Shown: piece after piece, positions 4,212 through 5,782 of the stretch
Position numbering within the stretch: position 1 is the first letter of the stretch
Layout of the letters: each line of letters begins with the position of its first letter
DNA from: Omnitrophica bacterium RIFOXYB12_FULL_50_7
GTDB taxonomy: Bacteria; Omnitrophota; Omnitrophia; Omnitrophales; Aquincolibacteriaceae
Direction of reading: 5' to 3'
DNA length: 5,782 nucleotides
NCBI GenBank assembly: GCA_001804345.1
Contig: MHFU01000015.1
Location: 4,470 to 10,251 of the forward strand
The notes under the pieces: model-generated
The model's database searches: none
What the model saw: only the letters and a program-made list of their open reading frames with translations
What the model was told of the DNA's origin: nothing
Position numbers and translations under genes: made by a program

Positions 4212-5717
4212 TTATGCCATTTTTTCGCACTGATTTTCTTGTTTCGGCTTCAATGAAAAATCGGCACTCGACTCAATCCCCTTTTCCGTCTCCGGAACCA
4301 GGCTTTCCAGAAACTGTTCGAATTCATCTTCCAGAGCGAGATAGGGCACGGGCTTGAACCCCGTGATCCGCTCGACGGCGTCCAAAGTCCGCAAATCGAA
4401 CGGGTCGCACATCGCAATTCTCACCGAGCCTTCAGCCACCCCAATCGGAACTACACGGTGATGAAAAATGAAATCCGCGTTAAAAAGATGAAAGATCGCC
4501 GGGTCCGGGGTCCATCCCTTCAGACTGAAATAAGGGACTTTGAGTTTCTTCTCAAGCATCTTGCCCACATCCTGGCTTGAGATGAGATTCATATTGATCA
4601 GGGTCTGGCCAAGGCGATGGCCGGTCTGGAGATGCTGTTTGAGGGCCTCGGCAAGCTGGTCTTCCGTGATCAAGCCAGAACTCACAAGAACCTGGCCTAG
4701 CGGGTCCACGCGCTTTTTGGGCTTGGCGGGTTTGATCTCCGGCTCCAGAATATGAACTGCATCATCCAGTTTTTTGATCGGTGACGAGCGACGATCTTGA
4801 AGATAATGACTCCCCGGCTGGCTCTTGAGGAATGTCTTGACCTCCGCAGCGTCCTCCGCGATCTCGCGGCGATTCATATAATTTCGGTAAAGGTTGGTGC
4901 AGCCAGCGACTGAGCAGGACATGAGAGGAAAATTCTCCATCTTACCGCGCCGGTTCTCCACCCGGATGAATCCCGCATCCCGGTCCGCCTTGTTGTAATA
5001 GGTTGGAATGATCCGGTCAAAATCATCAATGAATTGGCGCGCGAAAACCTCTTCAAGTTCTGCCGTGAGCACCACTAAAAAATCGTCCCCACCAATATGC
5101 CCGATGAAACACTCCCCTTCCCGCGCCACGGCGTGACTGGCCGTCATGAGAAGCCGGGCCGTCTGTAAAATAGCCTCGTCCCCTTTCTGAAAACTATAAT
5201 GATCATTGAACGCTTTGAAGTTATTGATATCCACATAAAGAACCGAGAATTTTTCCCCAGCCTGGATCTTCTTCTGAACGATCTTCTCAATCGCATGATT
5301 CCCGGGAAGATGCGTAAGAGCGTTGGCCTCTACCCGTTCCATCGTCTTTGCAATATTAAGGTTCACACGCAGCTGCACCACGAGCGGGCTAAAGGGCCTC
5401 ACCAGAAAATCGTCGAAACCTTTTTCATGACCGAGCATGAGTTCTGTCAGCTGGTGCTCCTCTGTGATCATGATGACCGGGACCGACATGAGATGGGAAC
5501 GAGAGCGGATGATCTGGATAAGCATCTTGCCACCGACGGGTTCCATATCGCTCGAAAGAAGGATCAAGTCCAGCACTTCACGATCCAGAAATCTTAAGGC
5601 CTGGCTGCTCTTTGAGGCCTCGAAGACTTTGTGGTGGCGGGAATGAAGACGCATCAGGATCAACTCCCTCGTCGCATCGTCTTTTTCAGCAACCAGGATC
5701 CTTTTTCCTTTAATCAC
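4212..5717 (-). CDS. Response regulator-like protein: degenerate REC, variant GGDEF (GGDDF) and C-terminal MshEN/GspE-N-like domain
   Basis: A 501-residue cytoplasmic signalling protein. Residues 5-120 are receiver-like: acidic pair D13/D14, strand DLILL (50-54), conserved T85 in VIMIT and FDDFLVRPF (101-109). The phosphoacceptor position reads S55/S56 with an aspartate only at 57, and the usual K of the K-P motif is R107. Residues 130-275 are a GGDEF domain: ALTHLPGNHAIE (133-144), LYVDINNFKAFNDHY (160-174), GD at 179-180 and GHIGGDDFLVVL (206-217); no inhibitory RxxD is seen at the normal distance. GGDEF domains make c-di-GMP from GTP, or bind nucleotide when degenerate. After a proline- and lysine-rich linker (about 325-337), residues 338-475 resemble the MshEN/GspE N-terminal domain: LGQVLVSSGLITEDQL, then HRLGQTLINMNLIS, then the strand region up to VPYLALEDEFEQFL. 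This domain binds c-di-GMP in some pilus and secretion ATPases. Start GTG 5717 has AAGGAG eight bases ahead. Confidence 0.9.
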   Translation of the reverse strand: MIKGKRILVAEKDDATRELILMRLHSRHHKVFEASKSSQALRFLDREVLDLILLSSDMEPVGGKMLIQIIRSRSHLMSVPVIMITEEHQLTELMLGHEKGFDDFLVRPFSPLVVQLRVNLNIAKTMERVEANALTHLPGNHAIEKIVQKKIQAGEKFSVLYVDINNFKAFNDHYSFQKGDEAILQTARLLMTASHAVAREGECFIGHIGGDDFLVVLTAELEEVFARQFIDDFDRIIPTYYNKADRDAGFIRVENRRGKMENFPLMSCSVAGCTNLYRNYMNRREIAEDAAEVKTFLKSQPGSHYLQDRRSSPIKKLDDAVHILEPEIKPAKPKKRVDPLGQVLVSSGLITEDQLAEALKQHLQTGHRLGQTLINMNLISSQDVGKMLEKKLKVPYFSLKGWTPDPAIFHLFNADFIFHHRVVPIGVAEGSVRIAMCDPFDLRTLDAVERITGFKPVPYLALEDEFEQFLESLVPETEKGIESSADFSLKPKQENQCEKMA

Positions 5718-5725
5718 GTGAAGCT

Positions 5726-5731
5726 CTCCTT
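5726..5731 (-). promoter_or_regulatory. Ribosome binding site of the REC-GGDEF-MshEN gene
   Basis: AAGGAG on the minus strand, eight bases before GTG 5717. This is the strongest Shine-Dalgarno sequence in the window and secures the non-ATG start. I see no convincing promoter in the remaining 51 bases up to the window edge. Confidence 0.75.
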
Positions 5732-5782
5732 CTTGGAAGGGAATTTCTTCTTTTGAACGTCACGACAAAAATCGCTGGCCGC

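Overview
The window is a compact bacterial segment in which all eight genes I can support lie on the minus strand, so transcription runs from high to low coordinates. Coding density is high, gaps are 8 to 171 bases, and base composition looks intermediate and even. The organism cannot be named from this sequence. Sec-type signal peptides, a haem-pathway oxidase, a c-di-GMP-type signalling protein with a GspE/MshE N-terminal domain and a B12-dependent-type radical SAM protein fit a diderm, probably uncultivated bacterium. A lineage such as Omnitrophota or a deltaproteobacterial relative is possible, but that is only a guess.

Layout in transcription order. (1) 5717-4212: a 501-residue protein with a degenerate receiver domain, a GGDEF domain carrying the variant GGDDF, and a C-terminal MshEN/GspE-N-like domain. 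(2) 4167-3805: a small protein of FxLYD-like beta-sandwich type, probably starting at TTG. (3) A 171-base gap holding an elaborate nested palindromic element (about 3683-3777). (4) 3633-1771: a tight run of four small genes. These are a 66-residue two-CxxC protein, a 150-residue exported protein of unknown role, a 74-residue KTSC-domain protein, and a 308-residue exported protein that joins a BsuPI-like domain to a chagasin-type (I42) cysteine protease inhibitor domain. (5) 1674-283: a HemY/CgoX-type protoporphyrinogen (or coproporphyrinogen) oxidase. (6) 251-1: the N-terminus of a B12-binding-domain radical SAM protein, cut by the window edge.

How the genes may relate. The 150-residue, KTSC and inhibitor genes are spaced 12 and 8 bases apart and are very likely co-transcribed; the 66-residue gene is probably the promoter-proximal member, just downstream of the palindromic element. 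hemY and the radical SAM gene follow in the same direction after 96- and 31-base gaps. A shared function is not demonstrated. The most distinctive items are the REC-GGDEF-MshEN fusion, in which each domain departs from its canonical signature, the two-domain secreted inhibitor, and the nested palindrome. I see no tRNA, rRNA, CRISPR array or transposase.
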